From positions 1 to 32,696 of the IMG/VR virus record IMGVR_UViG_3300030107_004639: a DNA stretch of 32,696 nucleotides. The stretch is one strand, 5' to 3'. The position numbers and the translations under genes were made by a program. Numbering within the stretch: position 1 is the first letter of the stretch; each line of letters opens with the position of its first letter. The notes beneath the pieces are model-generated. The model was not told the DNA's origin. It searched no databases and was given only the letters and a program-made list of their open reading frames with translations. Shown piece after piece: positions 6,117 to 14,698 of the stretch. The stretch comes from a virus.

Positions 6117-6364
6117 TGAAATATATCCTCATGTTTCAAGTGTGTAGCTTAATTGCTCAACAATGTTACCCTGTCATGACCGATAGAGAACCTGTTGATG
6201 CTTGGTCTAAATGTGTTGAAAAAGGAGCTAATAAGGTTATAGAGTTAGTACAAACTGATCCTATCTCTTGGGATAAGTATAAATTTATTGTAAAGTATTG
6301 GTGTAATGAAGATAACTCTAACAAAAGCCCAACATCAGGTCAGCCAATCGAAGAAGAGATTTAG
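6116..6364 (+). CDS. Secreted cysteine-containing protein, 82 aa
   Basis: A short hydrophobic N-terminus (MKYILMFQVCSLIAQQC) looks like a signal. It is followed by a compact domain with paired cysteines (CYPVMTDREPVDAWSKC, VKYWCNEDN) that may form disulfides in the periplasm. Its last 59 bases also encode the start of the large terminase in another frame. I do not recognise the family. Confidence 0.6.
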   Translation: MKYILMFQVCSLIAQQCYPVMTDREPVDAWSKCVEKGANKVIELVQTDPISWDKYKFIVKYWCNEDNSNKSPTSGQPIEEEI

Positions 6365-7592
6365 AGTTTTAATATCAGGAAGAAGATTTGGAAAGACACA
6401 TCTTGCTATAACCGAGATGATGAAATATGCTGCCAAACCAGTTCAAAATATTTGGTATGTTTCTCCCACCTTTAAAATGTCTAGGGAAATATGTTGGTCT
6501 AATCTTAAAACCATGCTCCACGCATTTAACTGGATTGAAGATATTAACGAAACCAATCTAACTGTAAGAATTAAAAAATCCAATAGCACCATAAGCTTAA
6601 AATCAGCAGATCAACCAGATGCTTTACGAGGTACAGGAATTAACTTTTTAATATTAGACGAATTTGCCGATATAGATAAAAGAACTTGGTATGAAGTATT
6701 AAGAGCTTCTATTTCAGATAAATATTCAAATGGTAGAGTCTTATTCTGCGGTACTCCTAGAGGGTATGGAAATTGGAGTTATGAGCTTTACCTTAAAGGA
6801 AAACAAGACGAGGAATGGGAGAGTTTTCAATTTACTACTTTACAAGGGGGTATGGTTGATAAGTCAGAGTTAGAACAAGCAAAAACAGATTTAGATCAAA
6901 GAACATTTAGACAAGAGTTTGAGGGTACATTTGAGAACTATGCTGGAACTGTTTATTACAATTTCCACCCAGTAGAAAATGTTGTTGAAAAAAAGATAGA
7001 TTGGACAAAACCTTTACATATTGGAATGGACTTTAATGTTGATCCAATGTCAGCTTGTGTTGCACAAATAGAAAAAGATAAGGTTTATTTTGTTGATGAA
7101 ATAGTCATTTATTCAAGTAATACTGATGAAATGTGCCAAGAAATACATGATAGATATGGCACAAAAATTCCAATCTTCATTTATCCTGATCCAGCTTCAA
7201 GACAAAGAAAAACAAGTGCTGGAGGAAGAACTGATTTAAGTATTTTACAAAATGCTGGGTTTAAAGTTAAAGTTAAACACAAACATCCAGCCATTAGAGA
7301 TCGAGTCAATGCAGTCAATTCAAGACTTAAAGATTCTAATGGTGTAAGGCATATTTTCATTTCACAATCTTGCAAAACTTTGCTAAAAGGATTACAAAGA
7401 CAAATATACAAGGAGAATACAAATATTCCAGATAAGGAAGAGGGTTTTGACCACATGAACGATGCGTTAGGTTATTTGATTGAATACATAAAACCACTAA
7501 CGATAACTTCGCCTTACTCTGCTCCGACAAGATGGAATATTAAACAAAAACAATATGGCATTAAACAGGGATCAACTTCTCGCTACTCATAA
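6306..7592 (+). CDS. terL: Terminase large subunit
   Basis: The 428-aa DNA-packaging motor has an N-terminal ATPase with Walker A SGRRFGKT (residues 24-31), Walker B FLILDEF (114-120) and coupling motif FCGTPRG. The C-terminal RNase H-like nuclease has GMDFNVDP, YPDPASR and DHMNDALGYLIEY, which supply the acidic residues. It pumps genomic DNA into the prohead through the portal and cuts concatemers. The start at 6306 lies 59 bases inside the upstream gene. A nearer ATG would lose the typical TKAQ region before Walker A, so the overlap seems real. The end overlaps the portal gene by 38 bases. Confidence 0.95.
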   Translation: MKITLTKAQHQVSQSKKRFRVLISGRRFGKTHLAITEMMKYAAKPVQNIWYVSPTFKMSREICWSNLKTMLHAFNWIEDINETNLTVRIKKSNSTISLKSADQPDALRGTGINFLILDEFADIDKRTWYEVLRASISDKYSNGRVLFCGTPRGYGNWSYELYLKGKQDEEWESFQFTTLQGGMVDKSELEQAKTDLDQRTFRQEFEGTFENYAGTVYYNFHPVENVVEKKIDWTKPLHIGMDFNVDPMSACVAQIEKDKVYFVDEIVIYSSNTDEMCQEIHDRYGTKIPIFIYPDPASRQRKTSAGGRTDLSILQNAGFKVKVKHKHPAIRDRVNAVNSRLKDSNGVRHIFISQSCKTLLKGLQRQIYKENTNIPDKEEGFDHMNDALGYLIEYIKPLTITSPYSAPTRWNIKQKQYGIKQGSTSRYS

Positions 7593-8970
7593 AGATTACA
7601 AAGAGAATGTAAATCATTGGGAATACTTTATTAGAAGCTATAATGGTGGATTTGATTATCAAGTCGGTCAATATCTTAATCGTTATAATTTAGAACTTGA
7701 CAACGAGTTTAATCAAAGACTTTTAAATACTCCTTGCGATAATCATTGCAGAAACATTATACAAATTTATTCATCTTTTCTTTTTAGAGTTAAGCCAACA
7801 AGAGAATTTGGAGAAATGCAAGATGAAGCTAGTTTAGAATCATTCTTAAAAGATACTGACCTTGATGGAAACAATTTTGATACTGTTATTAAACAAGCTC
7901 AAAATTATGCTGCCATTTATGGACATAGTCTTTTAATTTTAGACAAACCTAAAGTCGTAAGCAATACTAAAGCTGACGAATTACAACAAGACATTAGACC
8001 TTACCTATCAATCGTAACCCCTGAAAATATTTTAGATTGGAATTACAAAAGAGAATTAAATGGTCGTTATGTTTTAGATTATTTAAAAGTGCGAGAAGAA
8101 GTAGATAGAGATGGAGGTATTTATTTAAGATGTTGGTATTTAGACAGAGTAGATACACACTATGTAAAAGATGATAGAACTGATTCCATTTTAATAGATA
8201 CTGCCGAGAATCAGATTGGCAAGATACCAGCAGTTATCTTATACAATTCTAAATCGCACAAAAGAGGAATTGGTCAATCTGACTTAACTGATATTGCTGA
8301 TTTGCAAAAAGCAATCTACAATGAGTTCTCTGAAATAGAGCAACTGATTAGATTAACAAATCATCCCTCATTAGTTAAGACACCATCGGTCAATGCTTCT
8401 GCTGGAGCTGGTGCAATAATAGAAATGCCTGAAGAGATTGAACCTAATCTCAAACCATATCTGTTGCAGCCATCAGGTTCTAACCTACAATCCATCATGG
8501 ACTCCATTACAAAGAAAGTAGAATCCATCAATAGAATAGCACATACAGGAGCAGTTAGAACTACTAAAACACAAGTATCATCTGGTATCGCTTTACAAAC
8601 AGAATTTGAATTACTTAATGCAAGACTATCCGAGAAAGCAGACAATCTACAATTAGCCGAAGAACAATTATTTAAACTATATGCACAATTTCAAAATGTA
8701 AATTTTGATGGAGAAATAAATTATCCTGAATCATTTAACATAAGAGATTTTGCAACAGACCTTATGTTTTACCAACAAGCCAAAGCCATCAATGTTAAAT
8801 CTCCTACATTAGTCAAAGAGATTGATAAAGAAATTGCAAGAGCTGTGGTAGATGATAACGAAAAACTAAATATTATCTTTGACGAGATAGATACGAAACC
8901 AGAAGTAGGCGAATTTACACAAGACGAAGTAGTCAAAGAAACAGTAGAAGATGAAGCCATAGAAGAATAA
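7555..8970 (+). CDS. Portal protein
   Basis: The 471-aa size, its place directly after terL and its features fit a siphovirus portal. Near residues 120-165 lie the wing segment (NYAAIYGHSLLILDKP) and the PYLSIVTPENILDW motif. These are followed by the IGQSDLTDIADLQKAIYNEFSE clip/stem region and a C-terminal VSSGIALQTEFELLNARLSEK helix. Portals form the dodecameric ring at one capsid vertex and dock the terminase and neck. The acidic tail (EDEAIEE) is common. The gene overlaps terL by 38 bases, keeping motor and portal translation linked. Confidence 0.9.
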   Translation: MALNRDQLLATHKDYKENVNHWEYFIRSYNGGFDYQVGQYLNRYNLELDNEFNQRLLNTPCDNHCRNIIQIYSSFLFRVKPTREFGEMQDEASLESFLKDTDLDGNNFDTVIKQAQNYAAIYGHSLLILDKPKVVSNTKADELQQDIRPYLSIVTPENILDWNYKRELNGRYVLDYLKVREEVDRDGGIYLRCWYLDRVDTHYVKDDRTDSILIDTAENQIGKIPAVILYNSKSHKRGIGQSDLTDIADLQKAIYNEFSEIEQLIRLTNHPSLVKTPSVNASAGAGAIIEMPEEIEPNLKPYLLQPSGSNLQSIMDSITKKVESINRIAHTGAVRTTKTQVSSGIALQTEFELLNARLSEKADNLQLAEEQLFKLYAQFQNVNFDGEINYPESFNIRDFATDLMFYQQAKAINVKSPTLVKEIDKEIARAVVDDNEKLNIIFDEIDTKPEVGEFTQDEVVKETVEDEAIEE

Positions 8971-8975
8971 TATGT

Positions 8976-9968
8976 ATGGCAGATATTTTAGAAACCTCAA
9001 CAAAATATCGCATTAAGCAGATAGAATTTGCTGAAGCTGAATATTACGAACAACTTACAAAAGTTTTAGATAAGATAGAAGATGATATAACTTCTCTTGC
9101 TAATAAATCTTTACCCACAACAGATGGAAAGCTAATTGAATTAAGAGCAGCTATTGCTATTAGACCACAAATTAAAGCTATCTTGGAAAGAGAATATCTA
9201 GCTTGGTCAGATACAGTTGTTAGAAAAGGATTTAACAAACAAGCTAAAAGAGTTGAACGAGCTTTTAAAACAATAGGAAGAATACCAAAAGAATTTCAAG
9301 AATTAACTAAAGGCGATCTAGCTTTAATACAAAATTTAAAACAACAATACTTTACTCAATTTAAAGACATCTCTAATACCTTTACAAGAACCTTATCTGA
9401 AAAGGTTTATCAAAATACATTATTAGGTTCTGAATTTACTGTATTAGAAAAAGAATTAAGACAAACGATTAATGGAATATATGCAAGTTCCAAAGACCCT
9501 GAAATTAATAAGCTAGTTAAGTTTGTTAAAAAGAATAAGAACAAAAAATCAATGCAATCAAGAGTAGATAAAGCAGTTGCTACATTACAATCTAAATTTG
9601 GCAGAGATAGAGCTGGGGAAAACATGAAAAGATATGCTGGGCAGCTATTAAACGACTCATTACGAGATTTTGATGCAACATTAAACTTTAATAAAGCTAA
9701 TGATGCTGGACTTACTTATGTTAAATATTATGGAGATATTATTCCAACCACAAGAGAGATTTGCAGAAATTTAGTAAATGGAGTATATAATAGACGAAAA
9801 GGTGGACTTTTTACAATTGATGAAGTCAGACGACTTTGGAACAGCACGAGTTGGGGTGGAAAGAAATCTGGAAACCCTTTAGTGGTTCGAGGTGGTTATA
9901 ATTGTCGTCATCAATGGTCTTATGTCAATCCAGATTGGTATGACAGTAAAGGCGAACTAATAATATAA
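8976..9968 (+). CDS. Minor head protein (Mu gpF-like)
   Basis: The 330-aa product is a helical N-terminal region followed by the typical C-terminal domain: TREICRNLVNGVYNRRKGG, IDEVRRLW and GGYNCRHQWSYVNPDW. The CR...G.NCRH signature is that of Mu gpF/SPP1 gp7-type minor head proteins, which sit in the capsid near the portal and help initiate assembly or DNA ejection. Its position between portal and scaffold is the usual one. The remote possibility of an ADP-ribosyltransferase fusion, known in some gpF relatives, finds no support in the sequence. Confidence 0.8.
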   Translation: MADILETSTKYRIKQIEFAEAEYYEQLTKVLDKIEDDITSLANKSLPTTDGKLIELRAAIAIRPQIKAILEREYLAWSDTVVRKGFNKQAKRVERAFKTIGRIPKEFQELTKGDLALIQNLKQQYFTQFKDISNTFTRTLSEKVYQNTLLGSEFTVLEKELRQTINGIYASSKDPEINKLVKFVKKNKNKKSMQSRVDKAVATLQSKFGRDRAGENMKRYAGQLLNDSLRDFDATLNFNKANDAGLTYVKYYGDIIPTTREICRNLVNGVYNRRKGGLFTIDEVRRLWNSTSWGGKKSGNPLVVRGGYNCRHQWSYVNPDWYDSKGELII

Positions 9969-9982
9969 CAATAGGAGAAAAT

Positions 9983-10681
9983 ATGTCCGAAGAACAAAAG
10001 GTAGTTGCACCTGAAACGCAACAAACACCAAAAGAAGAAGTAAAAGTAGAAGCACCCAAACAACAAACTTTTACCCAAGCTCAACTTGATAACATTATCA
10101 AATCAAGACTAGAAGCCGAGCAAAGAAAACATCAAAGAACATTGGAAGATGCAAAGAAAGCAGAACAAGAAGCTTTAAAAGAAAAAGAAGTTAAGGAAGC
10201 TAAATCAAAAGCCGAACTTGAAAAGCTTATGCAACAAAGAATATCTGAAAAAGATACAGAAATTCTAAAATATAAGAATGAAATCAAGAAAGAAAGAATT
10301 GATAATTCTATTATGTCTGTTGCATCTAAAAATAATGCCATCAATCCAAGCCAAGTGGTTTCTTTACTCAAAGACACAGTAAAATTAAATGACGATGGTA
10401 GAGTAGAAATACTTGATAATAATAGCAATATTCGTTATAACGAAAAAGGAAACCTCTTAACGATTGAAGAAAAAGTTAAGGAGTTCTTACAGGCGAATCC
10501 ACACTTTTCCGTAAGTGGTAAATCTGGCACAGGAAGTCAGAGTTCTGTCGAAGGTAAAACTGTAAAACCATTCAATATTCAGGATTTAGATATGAGTAAG
10601 CCAGAGGATCGTGCTAAATATGCAGAATATCGCAAAGTTCGAGATTCAAAACCTACTCAAATTAATTTAACAAGTAAATAA
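9983..10681 (+). CDS. Capsid scaffolding protein
   Basis: The protein is highly charged and helical: Glu/Lys-rich coiled coil from about residue 50 to 120, with an N-terminal Gln/Pro-rich part and a less charged C-terminus. It lies directly upstream of the major capsid gene with its own good SD (AGGAGA at 9973). These are the usual marks of a scaffold that shapes the prohead and is then lost. No protease motif is visible, so exit or host proteolysis rather than self-cleavage is likely. Confidence 0.8.
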   Translation: MSEEQKVVAPETQQTPKEEVKVEAPKQQTFTQAQLDNIIKSRLEAEQRKHQRTLEDAKKAEQEALKEKEVKEAKSKAELEKLMQQRISEKDTEILKYKNEIKKERIDNSIMSVASKNNAINPSQVVSLLKDTVKLNDDGRVEILDNNSNIRYNEKGNLLTIEEKVKEFLQANPHFSVSGKSGTGSQSSVEGKTVKPFNIQDLDMSKPEDRAKYAEYRKVRDSKPTQINLTSK

Positions 10682-10696
10682 TAAGGACAAATAACA

Positions 10697-11539
10697 ATGG
10701 CAAATGAAAGCACAAGTTCTACACTATCGGAACTATACACAGAGATAGTAGCTGAAGCATTGTTCGTAGCAAGTGAAAGATCGGTAATGCGACCACTTGT
10801 AAAAAACTATGCTATTAGCGGTGGTGGAAAGTCAGTTGAAGTTCCTGTCTATGCAGCAGTTTCTGCAGCAGCAGTATCGGAAGCGGCTGATTTATCTAAC
10901 ACAGCAATCAATCCAACTTCTGTAACTATTACAGCAAGTGAAAATGGGATAATGACTACGCTAACAGATTTAGGAAGAAACGCATCTCCTAGAAATGTTG
11001 CAGCAGACATTGGAAAACTATTTGGTGAAGCGATTGCAAAAAAAATAGACACAGACTTAACTGCATTATTTGATGGATTTTCAACATCTGTCGGTGGTGC
11101 TGGAACAGAAATAACTGTGGCTAAAATCTTTGAAGCAGTAGCTAATTTAAGACAAGCGGCAGTACCAATGCCTTTAGCTGGTGTACTTAATCCAAAGGTT
11201 GCATACAATGTGAAGAAAAACTTAACTAATACTTTTGTTAATCCAAATCCTAATGACTTAACTAACGAAGCATTAAGAACAGGATATGTTGGAAACATCG
11301 CTGGAGTTCAAATGTTTGAAACTTCAAATGTTGATGGAACTTCTGACACAGACAACTGTAAAGGTGGTATTTTCCACAAAGATGCTTTAGGTTTAGCAAT
11401 GATGCAAGACCTGAAAATCGAAACTCAAAGAGATGCATCTTTAAGAGCAGATGAAATCGTAGCAACAGCAGTTTATGGTGTTGGCGAATTACATGACTCT
11501 TATGGTGTTGAAATATTAGGCGAATCAGTAATCAACTAA
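10697..11539 (+). CDS. Major capsid protein
   Basis: The 280-aa Ala/Thr/Val-rich protein follows the scaffold gene. It has features of an HK97-fold shell protein: an N-terminal helix (LSELYTEIVAEALFVASE), a beta-rich E-loop-like region with TASENGIMTTLTDLGR, a spine-helix region (AADIGKLFGEAIAKKIDTDL) and a VLNPKVAYNVKKNL segment. The codon use is less AT-extreme than in its neighbours, as expected for the most expressed gene. It is preceded by AAGGAC and followed by a strong hairpin, which could stabilise its transcript. Fold assignment is inferred from layout, not structure. Confidence 0.88.
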   Translation: MANESTSSTLSELYTEIVAEALFVASERSVMRPLVKNYAISGGGKSVEVPVYAAVSAAAVSEAADLSNTAINPTSVTITASENGIMTTLTDLGRNASPRNVAADIGKLFGEAIAKKIDTDLTALFDGFSTSVGGAGTEITVAKIFEAVANLRQAAVPMPLAGVLNPKVAYNVKKNLTNTFVNPNPNDLTNEALRTGYVGNIAGVQMFETSNVDGTSDTDNCKGGIFHKDALGLAMMQDLKIETQRDASLRADEIVATAVYGVGELHDSYGVEILGESVIN

Positions 11540-11550
11540 TAACACTTTTC

Positions 11551-11572
11551 TATGGCGGAGAAATCCGCCATA
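11551..11572 (+). terminator. Hairpin after the major capsid gene
   Basis: TATGGCGG and CCGCCATA form a perfect 8-bp stem around the 6-base loop AGAAAT, directly after the capsid stop. No U-run follows (GGATATAA), so full termination is doubtful. It probably acts as a partial terminator or as a 3' end protecting the capsid message. Confidence 0.5.
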
Positions 11573-11598
11573 GGATATAAATAAAACAGGAGAACATA

Positions 11599-11793
11599 AT
11601 GGAAGAAATGGTAAGTTTAAAAAAAGGTAGTAAAATTATCAAAAGAACCAAAGCTAATTACGAAGCTAATACACAACATTGGAAAAACAGAGGTTTTTCT
11701 GTAGTTAATGATAAAGCTCCAGAAAAAAAGATTGTTGAAAAAGCTAAAAATGTTGTAAAACTTAAACCTAAAAAGAAAAAAGGAAAAAAGTAA
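11599..11793 (+). CDS. Lys-rich small protein, 64 aa
   Basis: The gene has a good SD (CAGGAG) and begins MEEMVSLKKGSKIIKRTKANYE. It has a WKNRGFSVV segment that resembles a small helical domain, and a C-terminal tail of alternating Lys, Pro and Gly (KLKPKKKKGKK). Its place after the capsid gene recalls small head-decoration or head-tail proteins, but the basic tail suggests DNA contact. The function is unknown. Confidence 0.6.
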   Translation: MEEMVSLKKGSKIIKRTKANYEANTQHWKNRGFSVVNDKAPEKKIVEKAKNVVKLKPKKKKGKK

Positions 11794-11895
11794 ATGGAAA
11801 CTATTAAAGAATTATGGGAAATGGCTAAAGCAAATCCTAAAGTATCAGCAGGAATTGCAATTGCTATTTTAATTATTATATTAGCGGTAAAATAA
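11794..11895 (+). CDS. Single-pass membrane microprotein, 33 aa
   Basis: The ORF starts on the base after the previous stop and ends one base before the next start. It has a short polar N-terminus (METIKELWEMAKANPKV) and a C-terminal transmembrane helix (AGIAIAILIIILAVK). A membrane microprotein between head and neck genes is unusual. Confidence 0.5.
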   Translation: METIKELWEMAKANPKVSAGIAIAILIIILAVK

Positions 11896-11896
11896 C

Positions 11897-12382
11897 ATGA
11901 CGAATTTTACTGGTGCTAATGTCATGAACGCAGGAGATGCTTCTAACTACCAAGCTGACATCTATACTTTTGGTTTATCATCTACTTCATCTGAAGTAAC
12001 ATTTTTTATAACCCAAACAACCAATGATATTTTAAGAGAATTAAGAATCAAATGGTGGCCCACATATAAAAGCAATATCTATACCGACATCACAGTTTTA
12101 AATACTGCTGAAATGGTTAATACAAAAGTTAATTTAGATCAGTTCACAAGAGCTGGTGTATATTTATTTTTATCAAGATATTTATTACCTACATTAACTA
12201 AATTTAGACCTGAAGCAGATAAAGATAGATTTGAAAGAATGATTGAGTTTTATTCATCAGCTTATGCAAAAGAATTTCAATCTATTTTAGAAGATGGTGT
12301 TGAATATGATAGTGATGCTGGTGGAACTATTGTATCAAGTGAAAGAGAATCTTTACATTCATATAGACGATTAACTAGATAA
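11897..12382 (+). CDS. Putative head-tail adaptor (neck) protein, 161 aa
   Basis: This mostly helical protein (FFITQTTNDILRELRIKWW, RAGVYLFLSRYLLPTLTKF, DRFERMIEFYSSAYAKEF) sits in the position of HK97 gp6/SPP1 gp15-type adaptors that attach to the portal. No specific signature was recognised; the call rests on position, size and helical pattern. Its stop overlaps the next start (TAATG). Confidence 0.55.
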   Translation: MTNFTGANVMNAGDASNYQADIYTFGLSSTSSEVTFFITQTTNDILRELRIKWWPTYKSNIYTDITVLNTAEMVNTKVNLDQFTRAGVYLFLSRYLLPTLTKFRPEADKDRFERMIEFYSSAYAKEFQSILEDGVEYDSDAGGTIVSSERESLHSYRRLTR

Positions 12383-12864
12383 TGGCTGTTGCGGTTAAGT
12401 TAAAAACGAATCAAAAATTAGTAGCAAAAAACTTTAAAAGACTAGCAAGAAAACTCCCTAGAATTATTGATAAAGGATTATTACAAGGTGGTTTTCATTT
12501 ATTAGAAATAATTAGAACTAAATCTGCTAAAGGACAAGACTTTAGAGGAAATCCTTTCGCACCTTACTCAGAGGGTTATTTAAAAAAATTACAAAGAGAA
12601 GGAAAACCAACTAAAGTAGATTTATTTTATTCGGGTCGTATGATGGGAGCTTTAACTCCTAATGCTAGAACAGTTAGAAAAATAGGAAATAACATTGTTG
12701 GAGTTTCTTTCTCCAATGCTCAAATGATGAAAAGAGCTTTATTTAATCAAGTATTAAATGATCCAAAAAGAGAATTTTTTGGCTTTAATTCAAGAACAGA
12801 AAATATTATAGGTAAAGCATTTAATAGATTTATAGCAAAAGAAATAAGAAACAGTAGAATTTAA
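12382..12864 (+). CDS. Virion morphogenesis / tail completion protein (Mu gpG / HK97 gp10-like)
   Basis: The 160-aa basic protein contains the family pattern GQDFRGNPFAPYSEGYLKKL followed by VDLFYSGRMMGALTP and a VSFSNAQMMKRALFNQ segment. These are characteristic of phage virion morphogenesis proteins (gpG-like) that act at the head-tail joint or tail completion. It is coupled to both neighbours by TAATG overlaps. The family call is good; the precise step is inferred. Confidence 0.7.
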   Translation: MAVAVKLKTNQKLVAKNFKRLARKLPRIIDKGLLQGGFHLLEIIRTKSAKGQDFRGNPFAPYSEGYLKKLQREGKPTKVDLFYSGRMMGALTPNARTVRKIGNNIVGVSFSNAQMMKRALFNQVLNDPKREFFGFNSRTENIIGKAFNRFIAKEIRNSRI

Positions 12865-13142
12865 TGGCAAAATATAAAGGAAGAAATGTTAAACTTAATA
12901 AACCTTTTAGAACTCCATCAGCTTCTAAAAAGTTTGGTGTTTATGTTAAAAATACAAGAACAAACAAAGTTAAGATTGTTAGATTTGGTGCTAAAGGTAT
13001 GAGTATTAAAAAAAATATACCAGCTAGAAAAAAATCTTTTATGGCAAGATTTAAACCTATACTAGCAAAAGTAAAAGGACAAAAAAATTTAAGTCCAGCT
13101 TATTGGGCAGTTCAAAGTTGGAAAACAGGATTTAAAATATGA
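12864..13142 (+). CDS. Basic head-associated protein of the YWxxxxW type, 92 aa
   Basis: The very basic protein contains LNKPFRTPSASKKFGVYVKN, VRFGAKGMSIKKNIPARKKSF and AYWAVQSW. This order resembles a domain I know from prohead core or head-associated proteins of other large phages, where the motif ends YWSCxxW. Here the cysteine is replaced by Ala-Val. Its place among neck genes suggests a minor capsid or stopper-linked role. The family resemblance is from memory and should be checked. Confidence 0.5.
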   Translation: MAKYKGRNVKLNKPFRTPSASKKFGVYVKNTRTNKVKIVRFGAKGMSIKKNIPARKKSFMARFKPILAKVKGQKNLSPAYWAVQSWKTGFKI

Positions 13143-13576
13143 GTGTAAGAGAAGATATAGCAGCTAATATTAAAACAGTTATAGACGCAATCAGTAGTCC
13201 TGATGTTAAGCTCTGTACTAGGCAGCCATTTGAATTAGAAGAATTATCACAAGCACAATATCCAGCAGTTATTATTCAAACATCAGAAGAAAATAGAGAA
13301 GATCAAGAATTAGGAAGTGGAGCTAAAACTAGAACTGGCACTATTGACTTTGTAATACTAGGTTTTGTTAAAGGTGCAAATACCAATATAGATACATTGA
13401 GAAATGCTTTAATTACAGCGATTGAAACTGCCCTTGAAAGTGATATAACTAGAGATTCTAACGCACTTGATACCGAAGTTATACAAGTGGAAACAGACGA
13501 GGGTACATTGTTTCCTGTAGGCGGTATTAGAATGGTTGTTAGATGTATGTATGAATATCAATCTGGAACACCATAA
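13139..13576 (+). CDS. Tail terminator-like protein, 145 aa
   Basis: The product opens with a helix (REDIAANIKTVIDAISS), then QYPAVIIQTSEENRE, a beta segment (GTIDFVILGFVKGAN) and another helix (IDTLRNALITAIETAL). It ends with VGGIRMVVRCMYEYQSG. This alpha/beta order matches the lambda gpU/DUF3168-type tail terminators that cap the tail tube. Position right before the tail tube genes supports it. Confidence 0.65.
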   Translation: MSVREDIAANIKTVIDAISSPDVKLCTRQPFELEELSQAQYPAVIIQTSEENREDQELGSGAKTRTGTIDFVILGFVKGANTNIDTLRNALITAIETALESDITRDSNALDTEVIQVETDEGTLFPVGGIRMVVRCMYEYQSGTP

Positions 13577-13584
13577 GGAGAATA

Positions 13585-13803
13585 ATGAGTAAAGTAGATA
13601 AAATATTAGATAAAATACTTAAAAAAGTTAATCAAGTTGAAAAGCTACACGACAAAGAATCTTTGCTTTGTGAAGAGGTTAAAGATTTGGTAGAAGAGAT
13701 TAGAGAAAAACAAACAGATATTGAAGAAGAAGAGGATTTTGAAGAAGAAGAGCTTGACGAGGATATTGAAGAAGATATTGACGAAGAAGAAGAAAAGGAT
13801 TAA
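13585..13803 (+). CDS. Acidic coiled-coil protein, 72 aa
   Basis: After a basic helical start (MSKVDKILDKILKKVNQVEK), the last half is nearly all Glu and Asp. It has a good SD (AAGGAG). No family is recognised. The strong charge split could let it bind one of the very basic small proteins of this phage, or mimic DNA, but this is speculation. Confidence 0.6.
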   Translation: MSKVDKILDKILKKVNQVEKLHDKESLLCEEVKDLVEEIREKQTDIEEEEDFEEEELDEDIEEDIDEEEEKD

Positions 13804-13814
13804 AAGGATTTATT

Positions 13815-13979
13815 ATGGCTAAAGATATTAAATTACATAAAGATGGGCATGAAGTTATAATTAACGAAACTCAACTTGAAAATTTTATAGCACTTGGTTA
13901 TAAGAGAGAAGAAGATAAACAAGTTAAACCAAAAAAGGAAAATAAAAAATGGCAACACACTTCGGAAAAGAGGGAGTAG
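13815..13979 (+). CDS. Small protein with FALGY-like segment, 54 aa
   Basis: The N-terminal 30 residues (IKLHKDGHEVIINETQLENF, then IALGYK) look like the short motif that often precedes tail tube genes and in larger proteins interacts with structural partners. The C-terminus is Lys-rich. The last 31 bases overlap the tail tube gene in another frame. It is below the usual ORF cut-off but has an acceptable SD (AAAGGA at 13803). Confidence 0.5.
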   Translation: MAKDIKLHKDGHEVIINETQLENFIALGYKREEDKQVKPKKENKKWQHTSEKRE

Positions 13980-14335
13980 TTAAAGCTGGTGGAACTGGTA
14001 TAGGCGAACTAACTGGTTACACACTTGAAACAACTGCTGATGTTGTAGAAGATACTCAATTATCTGATGCAACTAAATCATTTGTAGCTGGAAGAACATC
14101 ATTTTCAGGAACTTTAGAAATGAGTTATGATGAAACTGATTCTCCACAACAAACATTAACTGCTGGAACTTCTATTTCTTTTGTATTAGGCCCTGAGGGT
14201 GATGGTTCAGGAGATGAAATTTTTTCAGGTTCTGGAATTATTACTGGTATGAGTGTTAATGTTGGATTAGATGCAATAACTACTAGATCAGTTACTTTTC
14301 AAGGCACAGGAACATTAACTAGAGGCACTGCTTAA
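13949..14335 (+). CDS. Major tail tube protein
   Basis: The 128-aa beta-rich protein begins ATHFGKEGVVKAGGTGIGEL. It contains TLETTADVVEDTQLSDATK and a FVAGRTSFSGTLEMSYDE strand-turn-strand, and ends with ITTRSVTFQGTGTLTRGTA. This is the typical pattern of short siphophage tail tube proteins, which stack as hexamers into the tube. It sits just before the chaperone frameshift genes, as expected. Confidence 0.82.
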   Translation: MATHFGKEGVVKAGGTGIGELTGYTLETTADVVEDTQLSDATKSFVAGRTSFSGTLEMSYDETDSPQQTLTAGTSISFVLGPEGDGSGDEIFSGSGIITGMSVNVGLDAITTRSVTFQGTGTLTRGTA

Positions 14336-14344
14336 TCCTAATTT

Positions 14345-14698
14345 ATGTCAGTTATTGACAGAGTTAAAACTCATTTTGAAACTCTCAAAACTATAACGAT
14401 TGAAGTTGAGGAGTGGAAAGATGAGCATGGTAATCCATCTGTCTTTTATTCAGAACCTTTAACTCTTGAAGAAAAAAATGTGATTTTTAAAAAATCAAAT
14501 AACTTTCAAGATTTAACAGTTCTTGTTGATCTACTTATAATGAAGTTGAGGGTTAAAAATGACAAAGGCGAAATGAAAAAAGCTTTTGAACCTGAAGATA
14601 AATTTTCTTTAAGAAAAAAAGCAGACTCCAATGTTATTGCAACAATAGCTAATAAAATCCTTGCCGATACCAATTACGAGGATGCCGAAAAAAAGTAA
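14345..14698 (+). CDS. Tail assembly chaperone, short form (gpG-like)
   Basis: The 117-aa frame-0 product lies between tail tube and tape measure genes, the fixed place of the lambda G/GT chaperones. Its sequence includes ITIEVEEWKDEHGNPSVFYSE, LTVLVDLLIMKLRVKNDKG and a C-terminal helical part. Chaperones bind the tape measure and recruit tube subunits. Frame 0 stops at TAA 14696-14698, directly after a slippery heptamer. A fraction of ribosomes should continue into the -1 frame to give the long form. Confidence 0.8.
   Translation: MSVIDRVKTHFETLKTITIEVEEWKDEHGNPSVFYSEPLTLEEKNVIFKKSNNFQDLTVLVDLLIMKLRVKNDKGEMKKAFEPEDKFSLRKKADSNVIATIANKILADTNYEDAEKK

Noticed and set aside
10849-11298. 149-codon reverse frame inside the major capsid gene
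   Set aside because: Fully antisense to a certain gene, without SD, and of low-complexity Ala/Ser/Val composition.
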